DNA of 43,330 bases from Polaromonas sp. (GTDB lineage: Bacteria; Pseudomonadota; Gammaproteobacteria; Burkholderiales; Burkholderiaceae_C): assembly GCA_025362315.1 (NCBI GenBank), contig JANYGP010000010.1:1-43330 (forward strand), given 5' to 3'. A program made the position numbers and the translations under genes. Positions 7,338 to 14,622 of this stretch are shown in pieces (positions within the stretch are counted from its first letter, which is position 1; each line of letters begins with the position of its first letter). The notes beneath the pieces were generated by a model. The model made no database searches. It was not told the origin of the DNA and worked only from the letters and a program-made list of their open reading frames with translations.

Positions 7338-8837
7338 ATGGATGAAGTTCAAGCATTGTTTCAGGGCTTTGCCGTTGCCCTGTCGCCAGTCAATATCGGA
7401 CTGATGTTTTTGGGTATTGTGCTGGGTATCCTGATTGGCGTGTTGCCAGGACTGGGCGGTGCCAATGGTGTGGCGATTTTGCTGCCGCTGACATTCAGCA
7501 TGACGCCGGTGTCTGGCATTATCTTGCTGTCGTGCATTTACTGGGGCGCCCTTTTTGGTGGCGCGATTACATCGATTTTGTTCAACATTCCGGGAGAGCC
7601 CTGGTCTGTTGCCACGACGTTTGACGGTTATCCGATGGCGCAGCAGGGACAGGCCGGTCAGGCACTGACGGCTGCTTTCACATCTTCATTTATCGGTGCT
7701 TTTGTGGCCGTGCTGATGATTACTTTTTTAGCGCCTTTGGTTGCCAGATTTGCCCTCAAGTTTGGGCCTCCTGAGTTTTTCGCAGTGCAGTTGCTGACAT
7801 TTTGCAGCTTTGTGGGCATGAGCAAAGGCGCACCATGGAAAACACTCGCCGCCATGTTTTTGGGCTTCACGCTTGCAGCAATCGGCATGGACAACGTCAC
7901 TGGACAGCTGCGCCTGACGTTTGGTTTTGAGCCCATGATGAAAGGCTTTGATTTTCTGATTGCCGTGATTGGCCTGTTTGGCATCGGCGAGATTTTGCTG
8001 ACCATGGAAGAAGGCCTGGCCTTCAAAGGCAAAGACGGCAAAATCAACAGCAAGGTGGTGCTGGAAACCTGGAAAAAGCTGCCGCGTTATTGGCTGACTT
8101 ACCTGCGTAGCTCACTGGTCGGTTGCTGGATGGGCATCACGCCGGGCGGTGCCACGCCGGCATCGTTCATGGGTTATGGCATCGCCAAACGTTTTTCAAA
8201 AACGCCGGGTAACTTTGGCAAAGGTGACATCGAAGGTGTGCTGGCACCTGAAACTGCAGCACACGCTGCAGGGACTGCTGCCTTGCTGCCCATGCTGACG
8301 CTGGGTATTCCGGGTTCGCCGACAGCAGCGGTGTTGCTGGGCGGCTTGCTGGTGTGGGGCCTGCAACCCGGACCCTTGCTGTTTGTCGAGCAAAAAGATT
8401 TTGTCTGGGGTTTGATTGCCAGCATGTATCTGGGCAATGTGGTCGGGCTGATTGTGGTGCTGCTGACGGTGCCGTGGTTTGCTGCCATTTTGCGCATTCC
8501 GTTTTCCATCATTGCGCCGGTCATACTGGTGATTTGCGCGGTTGGCGCCTACACCGTGCACAGCTCGATGTTTGATGTGTGGCTAATGATGGGTTTTGGC
8601 GTGATGGGTTATGTGTTTAAAAAGTTGGACTATCCTTTGGCGCCGCTGGTGTTGGCGCTGGTGCTGGGTGACATGGCTGAAAACGCATTCAGGCAGTCGC
8701 TGCTGGGGTCCAGCGGCAGCATGCTGGTGTTTGTGTCCAACCCATTGGTGGCGAGCATCACGGCTCTGGCATTGCTGATGATGTTCTGGCCACTGATTGG
8801 GGCTGTGCTCAGGCGTTTGAAGTCAAGTCCAGCATGA
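7338..8837 (+). CDS. tctA: Tripartite tricarboxylate transporter, large permease subunit TctA
   Basis: A 499-residue polytopic membrane protein, the secondary-transport pore of the TTT system. Family landmarks are the Gly/Pro-rich loop IGVLPGLGGANGVAILLPLT near residue 35, the mirrored motif TLGIPGSPTAAVLLGGLLVWGLQPGP near residue 320, and YWGALFGGAITSILFNIPGEP. Length is typical. The start ATG directly follows the tctB stop, indicating translational coupling, and the end overlaps the next gene by 4 bp (ATGA), so the downstream enzyme belongs to the same transcript. Confidence 0.95.
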   Translation: MDEVQALFQGFAVALSPVNIGLMFLGIVLGILIGVLPGLGGANGVAILLPLTFSMTPVSGIILLSCIYWGALFGGAITSILFNIPGEPWSVATTFDGYPMAQQGQAGQALTAAFTSSFIGAFVAVLMITFLAPLVARFALKFGPPEFFAVQLLTFCSFVGMSKGAPWKTLAAMFLGFTLAAIGMDNVTGQLRLTFGFEPMMKGFDFLIAVIGLFGIGEILLTMEEGLAFKGKDGKINSKVVLETWKKLPRYWLTYLRSSLVGCWMGITPGGATPASFMGYGIAKRFSKTPGNFGKGDIEGVLAPETAAHAAGTAALLPMLTLGIPGSPTAAVLLGGLLVWGLQPGPLLFVEQKDFVWGLIASMYLGNVVGLIVVLLTVPWFAAILRIPFSIIAPVILVICAVGAYTVHSSMFDVWLMMGFGVMGYVFKKLDYPLAPLVLALVLGDMAENAFRQSLLGSSGSMLVFVSNPLVASITALALLMMFWPLIGAVLRRLKSSPA

Positions 8838-9631
8838 CGGCCCGGCTTTGGATGCGCTACAGCGTGCAGGGCGAATGCGGATTTGGATTGCTTGAGGGCG
8901 AACAAATTGCTGTTTGCCAGGGTGACATGTTCGGCGAATATTTGCCATCCGGGCAGACGCTGGTCCTTGGTGATGTCATTGTTGACCTGCCGTGTGTACC
9001 CGGCAAATTCATTGGTTTGTGGAACAACTACCACGCGCAAGCTGCCAAGCAGGGCTTGAGTATTCCCAAAGAGCCTTTGTATTTCATCAAGGCAGCGAGC
9101 AGCTATTGTGCGCACGAGCAACCATTCACCATACCCGCCGGCTACGACGGGCGTGTGGTGTACGAAGGCGAGTTGGGATTAATCATTGGCAAGACTTGCA
9201 AAAACGCATCGGAGGTAGAGGCGAGCCAGGCCATTTTTGGTGTGACTTGCGTGAACGACGTGACAGCGCTTGACCTTTTGAGCCGTGACGCATCATTTGC
9301 ACAGTGGACACGGGCCAAAAGCTTTGACACTTTTGGTATTTTCGGGCCTGTGATTGCCACGGGACTTGACTGGAAAACCTTGATTGTCCGCACGCTGGTC
9401 AACGGCCGTGAGCGACAAAATTACGCGTGCAGCGACATGATATTTTCACCCGCCCAAATTGTGGCCAGCCTATCACGCGAAATGACTTTGTACCCCGGTG
9501 ATGTGATCGCCTGCGGCACCTCGCTTGGCGTGCTGCCCATCAAGCCGGGTACAGTGGTGGAAGTGTGTATTGAGGGCGTGGGTATTTTGAGAAATACGTT
9601 TGAGGCAATGACTACCAAGGCTGACGTTTGA
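8834..9631 (+). CDS. Fumarylacetoacetate hydrolase (FAH)-family enzyme
   Basis: A 265-residue member of the FAH superfamily, metal-dependent enzymes that hydrolyse, decarboxylate or isomerise beta-keto acids. The metal ligands are visible as E111 and E113 in YEGELGLIIGK and D142 in CVNDVTALD, and the RAKSFDTFGIFGP and GTSLGVLPIKPGTVVEV stretches are typical. It is related to the HpaG/fumarylpyruvate hydrolase/oxaloacetate decarboxylase group, but the exact substrate cannot be read off. The ATG overlaps the tctA stop. Association with a carboxylate transporter suggests it acts on the imported acid or a breakdown product. Confidence 0.88.
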   Translation: MTARLWMRYSVQGECGFGLLEGEQIAVCQGDMFGEYLPSGQTLVLGDVIVDLPCVPGKFIGLWNNYHAQAAKQGLSIPKEPLYFIKAASSYCAHEQPFTIPAGYDGRVVYEGELGLIIGKTCKNASEVEASQAIFGVTCVNDVTALDLLSRDASFAQWTRAKSFDTFGIFGPVIATGLDWKTLIVRTLVNGRERQNYACSDMIFSPAQIVASLSREMTLYPGDVIACGTSLGVLPIKPGTVVEVCIEGVGILRNTFEAMTTKADV

Positions 9632-9632
9632 C

Positions 9633-10634
9633 ATGAAAATTTGTGTTGTTGGTGCGGGTGCGATTGGCGGCATGCTGGGCGTCAAGCTGGCTTTGACCGG
9701 GCACGAGGTCACTCTCATCTTGAGAGGCGCCAATCTGGAGGCAGTCAGGCAAAACGGCTTGATGCTGATTGAAGAAAACGGCAATGAGCTGGTGGCCCAT
9801 CCCATCAAGGCCACGTCCAGCATTGCCGAGGCGGGCGTGCAAGACCTGGTGATTCTGGCAGTCAAGGCGCATCAGGTTGCCGCAGTGGCTGCCGATTTGC
9901 CGCAACTCATGCACAGCGCTACACGCGTCGTGACGATGCAAAACGGGATCCCCTGGTGGTACTTTCACAAGCTGGCTGGCCACTATCTGGGTGCGCCAGT
10001 TCGAGCAGTTGACCCTGATGGCGTGATCGCCCAGCACATCCCGATTGACAGCGTGATTGGCAGCGTGGTGTACCCCGCAAGCGAAGTGATACGCCCTGGC
10101 GTGATCAAGGTGATTGAAGGCAACCGCTTTACCTTGGGTGAGATTGACGGGACGGATACGCCCGGCATTCGTGCCATCAGTGATGCATTCAAGGCAGCTG
10201 GATTCAAAGCACCGGTTTCAATGGACATTCGCTCGGAAATCTGGCTCAAGGTGTGGGGTAACCTGAGCTTTAACCCCATCAGCGCACTGACCCATGCCAC
10301 ACTGGAAGACATTTGCCTGTACCCACCGACACGTGAGCTGGCTGCAAGCATGATGACCGAAGCGCAAGCCATCGGCGAAAAGCTGGGCGTGCAGTTCAAG
10401 GTCAGTCTTGAAAAACGCATTGCTGGCGCTCAAGCTGTGGGGCAACACAAAACCTCCATGCTTCAAGATGTCGAGCAAGGCAGAGCGCTTGAGCTGCAGG
10501 CACTGGTTGCCTCTGTCCTTGAGCTTGGACAAATTACCCAAACCCCAACGCCAACCATCCATGCGGTTTATGCCCTGGCCAGTTTGCTTGCCAAAAATTT
10601 GGCTGTGCACAATGCAACCCTGAAGATCTCTTGA
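9633..10634 (+). CDS. Ketopantoate reductase (PanE/ApbA)-family NAD(P)H-dependent oxidoreductase
   Basis: A 333-residue 2-dehydropantoate 2-reductase-fold protein. The Rossmann motif VVGAGAIGGMLG occupies residues 5-16, and the C-terminal helical domain carries EIWLKVWGNLSFNPISALT, with the family's catalytic lysine and the following Asn/Ser. It starts 1 bp after the preceding stop, so it is translationally coupled. Burkholderiales carry several PanE paralogues in catabolic operons that reduce other 2-keto acids. Given this context a role in organic-acid metabolism is more likely than pantothenate synthesis, but that is inference. Confidence 0.86.
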   Translation: MKICVVGAGAIGGMLGVKLALTGHEVTLILRGANLEAVRQNGLMLIEENGNELVAHPIKATSSIAEAGVQDLVILAVKAHQVAAVAADLPQLMHSATRVVTMQNGIPWWYFHKLAGHYLGAPVRAVDPDGVIAQHIPIDSVIGSVVYPASEVIRPGVIKVIEGNRFTLGEIDGTDTPGIRAISDAFKAAGFKAPVSMDIRSEIWLKVWGNLSFNPISALTHATLEDICLYPPTRELAASMMTEAQAIGEKLGVQFKVSLEKRIAGAQAVGQHKTSMLQDVEQGRALELQALVASVLELGQITQTPTPTIHAVYALASLLAKNLAVHNATLKIS

Positions 10635-10665
10635 AAATCTCCTGAAATCCTGGAAATAAAACCTG

Positions 10666-12189
10666 ATGAACCACTTCACCACACTTCACGACATGGTCGC
10701 GCAACAAGCACCTGCTGCAACTGCCATGATGGCACCCAGCGGCGTGCCTCTGACCTATGGCGCCATGAACCAGTTGATTGCACAAACCACTGCAGCACTG
10801 AATGCCATGGGCATTGGCCGTGGCGACCGCGTCGGCATCGTGCTGCCCAATTGCCCGGAAATGGCAACTGCCTTTGTTGCAGTGGCCAGCGCCTGCACTG
10901 CAGCGCCACTGAACATGGCCTACCGCGCGGACGAGTTTGAGTTTTACCTGAGCGACCTGAAAGCCAAGGCACTGATCGTGGCTGCAGGCAGCGAAACCCC
11001 CGCGCTGGCTGTGGCTGCAAAGCTGGGTGTGGCAGTGATTGTGCTGAAAGCATTGCCTGAACAAGGTGCCGGTAACTTTGCATTGAATTCAACGCAAAGC
11101 GGCGTTGCTGCATCGCCTGGCCCGGCACAGCCAGATGATGTGGCGCTGATTTTGCACACTTCAGGCACCACATCACGGCCCAAAATTGTCCCGCTGTCTC
11201 ACCGCAATGTGTGCGCATCAGCGCGCAACATCAGCCATACGCTGCAGTTGACCAGCGCTGATCGGGAACTGCACGTCATGCCGTTGTTTCATATTCACGG
11301 CCTGATCGCTGGTGTGCTGGCGCCCATGGCTGTGGGCAGCATGATTTTTTGCACGCCTGGTTTTAACGCGCTCAAGTTTTTTGGCTGGATGAAAGAATGC
11401 AGGCCGACCTGGTACACGGCTGTGCCGACCATGCACCAGACCATTTTGGCGCGTGCAGCCAACAACATGGACGTGATTGAAGCCAACCCGCTGCGCTTTA
11501 TCCGTTCGTCATCGTCATCCATGCCGCCGCAGGTGATTGCAGAGCTTGAAAAGGTTTTTAAGACACCATTGATTGAGTCTTACGGCATGACTGAAGCCGC
11601 GCACCAGATGGCCAGCAGTCCACTGCCCCCTGGCAAACGCATTCCGGGCTCAGTCGGCATCGCTGCAGGCCCTGAAGTGGCCATCATGGACGTCAATGCC
11701 ACGCTTCTGGCAGTGGGTGAAGTTGGCGAGATAGTGATCCGCGGTGAGAACGTCACGCTGGGTTATGAAAACAACGACAAGGCCAATGCAGAAAACTTTA
11801 CCAACGGCTGGTTTCGCACGGGAGACCAGGGCACCATGACGGCGGACGGTTATGTCACGCTGACAGGCCGTTTGAAAGAAATCATCAATCGCGGTGGCGA
11901 AAAAATCTCTCCCCGAGAAGTTGACGAGGTGCTGATGGACCACCCGGCCGTGGCCCAGGTGGTGACATTTGGCATGCCGCATGACAAGCTGGGCGAAGAA
12001 GTTGCCGCTGCCGTGGTGCTGCACGATGGAAAAACAGCCACAGAGCAGGAGATTCGTGCGTTTGTTGCTACCAAATTGGCAGACTTCAAAATTCCGCGCA
12101 AAATTCTGATCATGGCGGAAATTCCCAAAGGCGCAACTGGCAAGTTGCAGCGCATCGGGCTGGCCCAAAAGCTGGGATTGACCGCCTGA
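10666..12189 (+). CDS. Acyl-CoA ligase (AMP-forming), oxalate-CoA ligase-like
   Basis: A 507-residue ANL-superfamily enzyme that activates a carboxylic acid with ATP to an acyl-AMP and then a CoA thioester. Motifs: P-loop TSGTTSRPK (residues 165-173), ESYGMTEAAHQMASSP for the adenine site, TGDQGTMTADGYVTLTGRLKEI for ribose binding and hinge, and the C-terminal catalytic lysine in PKGATGKLQR (K493). The N-terminal stretch PLNMAYRADEFEFYLSDLKAKALIV closely resembles the plant/yeast AAE3/Pcs60 oxalyl-CoA synthetase type, so oxalate or another short acid is a candidate substrate. The usual Gly of the P-loop (TSGTTGRPK) is Ser170 here, which some members tolerate. Last gene of the tct operon, 31 bp after its neighbour. 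Confidence 0.9.
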   Translation: MNHFTTLHDMVAQQAPAATAMMAPSGVPLTYGAMNQLIAQTTAALNAMGIGRGDRVGIVLPNCPEMATAFVAVASACTAAPLNMAYRADEFEFYLSDLKAKALIVAAGSETPALAVAAKLGVAVIVLKALPEQGAGNFALNSTQSGVAASPGPAQPDDVALILHTSGTTSRPKIVPLSHRNVCASARNISHTLQLTSADRELHVMPLFHIHGLIAGVLAPMAVGSMIFCTPGFNALKFFGWMKECRPTWYTAVPTMHQTILARAANNMDVIEANPLRFIRSSSSSMPPQVIAELEKVFKTPLIESYGMTEAAHQMASSPLPPGKRIPGSVGIAAGPEVAIMDVNATLLAVGEVGEIVIRGENVTLGYENNDKANAENFTNGWFRTGDQGTMTADGYVTLTGRLKEIINRGGEKISPREVDEVLMDHPAVAQVVTFGMPHDKLGEEVAAAVVLHDGKTATEQEIRAFVATKLADFKIPRKILIMAEIPKGATGKLQRIGLAQKLGLTA

Positions 12190-12193
12190 TTTT

Positions 12194-12227
12194 GGTCGGC
12201 GACCTGCGCTCAGTTGCGCAGCCGACC
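12194..12227. terminator. Inverted repeat at the convergent ligase/binding-protein junction
   Basis: GGTCGGC (12194-12200) and GCCGACC (12221-12227) form a perfect 7-bp stem, with a nested GCGC/GCGC pair inside. It overlaps the 3' end of the minus-strand pseudogene. No clear T run follows on either strand, so a terminator role for the two converging units is only plausible. Confidence 0.4.
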
Positions 12228-13356
12228 GTCACGCGTCACCATGGCCAGGTCCACAAATTTGCTGCCATGCTGTTTGGTTGGGCCATATGACACAACGAAT
12301 CCGCCAGTGTCATAAGTCCCCAGGTTGCGCATGGCATTGATCAAGCCTTCTGGATTGCCAGGCTTTTTGGTACGGCGAATTGCTTCTGTCAGTACTTTTG
12401 CGCCAATGCAAGCCTCCAGGTGGGTGCCGTTCATGGGCACCGTAATGCCAGCATCCTGCAAGGCCTTTGCGCATTCACGCACCACCGGGCTGGTAGACGT
12501 CGGGTTGGGCACGACCTGTGCAATCGACACGCCCGCGCCTGATTTACCTGCGGCTGAAATGTATTGCTGAGCACCGACAAACGACAGGCTTGACATCGGT
12601 ACAGTCCGGCCTTGGGTGGCAAGCTGACGACTGATCTCAGCAGCTGGGCCTGACAGAACGGTGTTGATCAGCACGTCAGGTTTCAGTTTGAGCAGTTCAT
12701 TGATCTGAGTGGTGTCAACTTTGGCGTTGCGTTGCAATGAAAACGCTTTGGGCTGTTTTCCCTGTTTGGCCAGATAGTCAACAACCGCTGCCAGATTTTG
12801 CTTGCCAACTTCATCGTCACAGTGAACGACCACAATTTGCTTGAAGCCCAAACCCGTCCAGAATGCCAGCATTTTTTCAAGCTCTTCAAGGTATGAAGCG
12901 CGGAGAGTGAACACAACTGGACTGGCTTTGCGTACCGGGTTAGCCCCGGAAAAAGGAGCAAAAAACAGCACTTCGGCTTTTTCAGCCAGAGGCTTCGCAT
13001 CCAGGCTCAATGTGGCGGATGCAAAACCGAACAAAACCGAACAAAGCCGAAACTTTACTCTCCTGCAACAGCTTTACCGTGTTGACAGCTGCAATTTTTC
13101 TGTCGTTTTTGTCATCAAGTGTCAGCAGTTCAATTTGCCGTCCTTCAATGCCTCCTTCGGCGTTGACAGTTTTGAGGTAGGCAAGCGCACCGTCGCGAGT
13201 ATCGATTCCAAAAGATAAATTGCTGCCAGTCAGGGGTGCTGACTGACCAATCACCCAGGGCGTTTGCGCGTGACCAATTGATGAAAATATAAAACCTGTC
13301 GCCAAGGCAATTGCGACGGTAAAGGTAAAAGCTGACACCCAATTTTGCAAACGCAT
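12210..13356 (-). pseudogene. Branched-chain amino-acid-type (LivK-like) ABC binding protein, frameshifted
   Basis: A type I periplasmic binding protein split in two frames. The first part (from 13356) carries a signal peptide ending near SIGHAQ and TPWVIGQSAPLTGSNLSFGIDTRDGA, typical of the LivK/amide family. It reads KVSALFGF and then leaves frame. The second part (to 12210) continues ASATLSLDAKPLAEKAEVLFFAPFSGA and has the second-lobe stretch FKQIVVVHCDDEVGKQNL. Deleting one of two tandem 10-bp copies (13023-13042) restores a continuous protein of about 380 residues. MRLQNW at 13356 is taken as the start because a GGGA site lies just upstream; an earlier start at 13395 would put 13 polar residues before the signal peptide. 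No permease genes are adjacent, so this is an orphan binding protein. Confidence 0.9.
13023..13042. repeat. Perfect 10-bp tandem duplication causing a frameshift
   Basis: AAAACCGAAC occurs twice head to tail (13023-13032 and 13033-13042). Removing one unit rejoins LFGF with ASATLSLDAK in the LivK-like gene, so this duplication alone explains the broken frame. Confidence 0.92.
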
Positions 13357-13471
13357 TTGTTCCCAATCCAAGGGCGATAAGCCCCTGATTATCAAATGCT
13401 ATTTCTTGCTTTTAGTAGGTATTTTGAGAAGTGCCAACCATGCTTTTGTAAGCGGTCGTAATCAAAAAAGA

Positions 13472-13650
13472 GGTGCCTGCAGTTACCGCTGGACCGTCAT
13501 CCTGAACCAGGGTTCAGGTGGGCGAGGGCAGCCTGGCTTCGGGCTTGTCTAACGCGAGACGGGCACACCAGCCAGGCAATTTACCAAGCCCGTGCTATTA
13601 AAAGCATTGGTACAAGGAAATATAAAGTCCAACAAGTACTGCAGGCGATT
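13472..13650 (-). ncRNA. ssrS: 6S RNA
   Basis: 6S RNA binds the housekeeping RNA polymerase holoenzyme by mimicking an open promoter. On the minus strand a terminal stem forms between GCCTGCAGT (13646-13638) and ACTGCAGGC (13483-13475), giving about 180 nt, the usual size. The internal order parallels the E. coli molecule as I remember it: ATATTTC...TACCA, CTTGGT, GAAGCC, then CACCTGAACC-CT-GGTTCAGG near the 3' side and GGCACCTC at the end, followed by a T run. It lies directly after zapA on the same strand, the known arrangement in many proteobacteria. A TACAAT box (13658-13653) sits about 7 bp before the proposed 5' end. Exact ends are estimates. Confidence 0.85.
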
Positions 13651-13681
13651 TCATTGTATGTCTGCCGCACAAAACGTGCTG

Positions 13682-14002
13682 TCAAAGCAGACGATTGTCT
13701 TGGCCCAAAGCGTTGTCAAGCTGTGCCAGCAGAGCGGTCAGTTGTGTTGTTTCCTGGGTGGGCGTCGCTGCAAGCTGATTGACAACGGTTGGCGGGGCGG
13801 GCGTGTCAGGCGTTTCAAATGCAAGATTCAATGCAGCAAGAACTGCAATCCTGTCACGCGCCTTGATCTTGCCGCCATCACGGATCTTGCACATGGCCAG
13901 GTCAACCCTGTTCACTGCATCCAGCAGCCGCGCATCTCCATCAGGGGGACAACCCAGCAGATAACTTTGCCCCATGATCTGGACTTCAAGTTGCTTCATC
14001 AT
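13682..14002 (-). CDS. zapA: Cell division protein ZapA
   Basis: A 106-residue protein that binds and cross-links FtsZ filaments at the division ring. The N-terminal strand KQLEVQIMGQSYLLGCPPDG and the following helix LLDAVNRVDLAMCKIRDGGKIKARDRIAVLAALNLAFE match the ZapA globular head, and the C-terminal part is a coiled-coil helix. Its start overlaps the stop of the upstream small gene by 4 bp. 6S RNA follows directly, which independently supports the call. Confidence 0.93.
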   Translation of the reverse strand: MMKQLEVQIMGQSYLLGCPPDGDARLLDAVNRVDLAMCKIRDGGKIKARDRIAVLAALNLAFETPDTPAPPTVVNQLAATPTQETTQLTALLAQLDNALGQDNRLL

Positions 14003-14244
14003 GCGGACCTCAAGGCTTGCAGTGGCGGGGAGGTGTGGTGGATGGCGTTTTCGGGCAAGCGCTCAAGTAAAGCGTCTACCCGTGCGCGCGCTGCGCCCAA
14101 CCGTGACTTGAGTGAATCACGCTCAAGCGTCAACGCATCAATTTCTTCTGTCAGAAGTGCATTGGTTCGGCGTAACTCTTCATAGCGCAGCAATAAGCGT
14201 TCGACGCGGTCTGTGATCTGGTCTAGTTGATTGGAATTTGCCAT
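13999..14244 (-). CDS. Small coiled-coil protein, ZapB-like
   Basis: An 81-residue protein that is almost wholly a predicted coiled coil with regular leucine spacing (QLDQITDRVERLLLRYEELR, then TNALLTEEIDALTLERDSLK). Proteins of this size and type precede zapA in many beta- and gammaproteobacteria and are annotated as TIGR02449 or ZapB-like; they are thought to act in division, but the biochemical role is less clear than for ZapA. The 4-bp overlap with zapA implies co-translation. The tail (HHTSPPLQALRSA) is short and not recognised. Confidence 0.85.
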   Translation of the reverse strand: MANSNQLDQITDRVERLLLRYEELRRTNALLTEEIDALTLERDSLKSRLGAARARVDALLERLPENAIHHTSPPLQALRSA

Positions 14245-14289
14245 GCTGTCCAGATTGTAGGGTTACTCAGGGATGCAAGCGTAGAATCT

Positions 14290-14528
14290 GATTCGTTGGT
14301 GCTCGCAGTGTGGTTCACATGCTGCAGTTCAACGGGAAGCAGGAGGGGTTCGTCTGGACATGACAGGCAAGACCTTTAACCTGCGCTGCCCCCGCAACGG
14401 TAAAACGGACGAAAGCGCACCTCTCAACAGGCGCACTTTCAGCTTTGATCTTTAGCCACTGAACAAAATCAAAAAATTGTTTGGGAAGGCGATGAAAGCA
14501 GCTCCGTCAGCCCGGATACCGGCCAACA
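14290..14528 (+). promoter_or_regulatory. Cobalamin riboswitch
   Basis: The aptamer landmarks appear in order: GCTGCCCCCGCAACGGTAA (14384-14402), AGCCACTG (14454-14461), TTGGGAAGG (14481-14489) and the B12 box GTCAGCCCGGATACCGGCC (14506-14524). It precedes a TonB receptor and cobalamin uptake/salvage genes, so adenosylcobalamin binding would shut the operon off. Confidence 0.95.
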
Positions 14529-14534
14529 AGGTGG

Positions 14535-14565
14535 TGGTGCGCTTTTGCAAAGACGCGTCATTTTT
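14535..14565 (+). terminator. Candidate expression platform of the cobalamin riboswitch
   Basis: TGGTGCG (14535-14541) can pair with CGCGTCA (14554-14560) with two G-U pairs, followed by five T. It lies just after the B12 box and before the receptor start, the right place for a ligand-controlled terminator. The stem is modest, so a translational mechanism is also possible. Confidence 0.5.
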
Positions 14566-14622
14566 ATCGCTCACACACTGGCGGGGATGCTGGTGAGGGC
14601 TTATTGTTGATTGTTAATTTCC

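Noticed and set aside
13385..13440. Possible remnant of the dispersed repeat before the livK-like pseudogene
   Set aside because: GCTATTTCTTGC and TTTAGTAG resemble parts of the palindrome, but the conserved GCGCAAGCAGCTA block is absent.
13592..14185. A 197-codon plus-strand open frame across 6S RNA, zapA and the zapB-like gene
   Set aside because: It is antisense to two clear genes and an RNA, has no recognisable protein features and no ribosome site.
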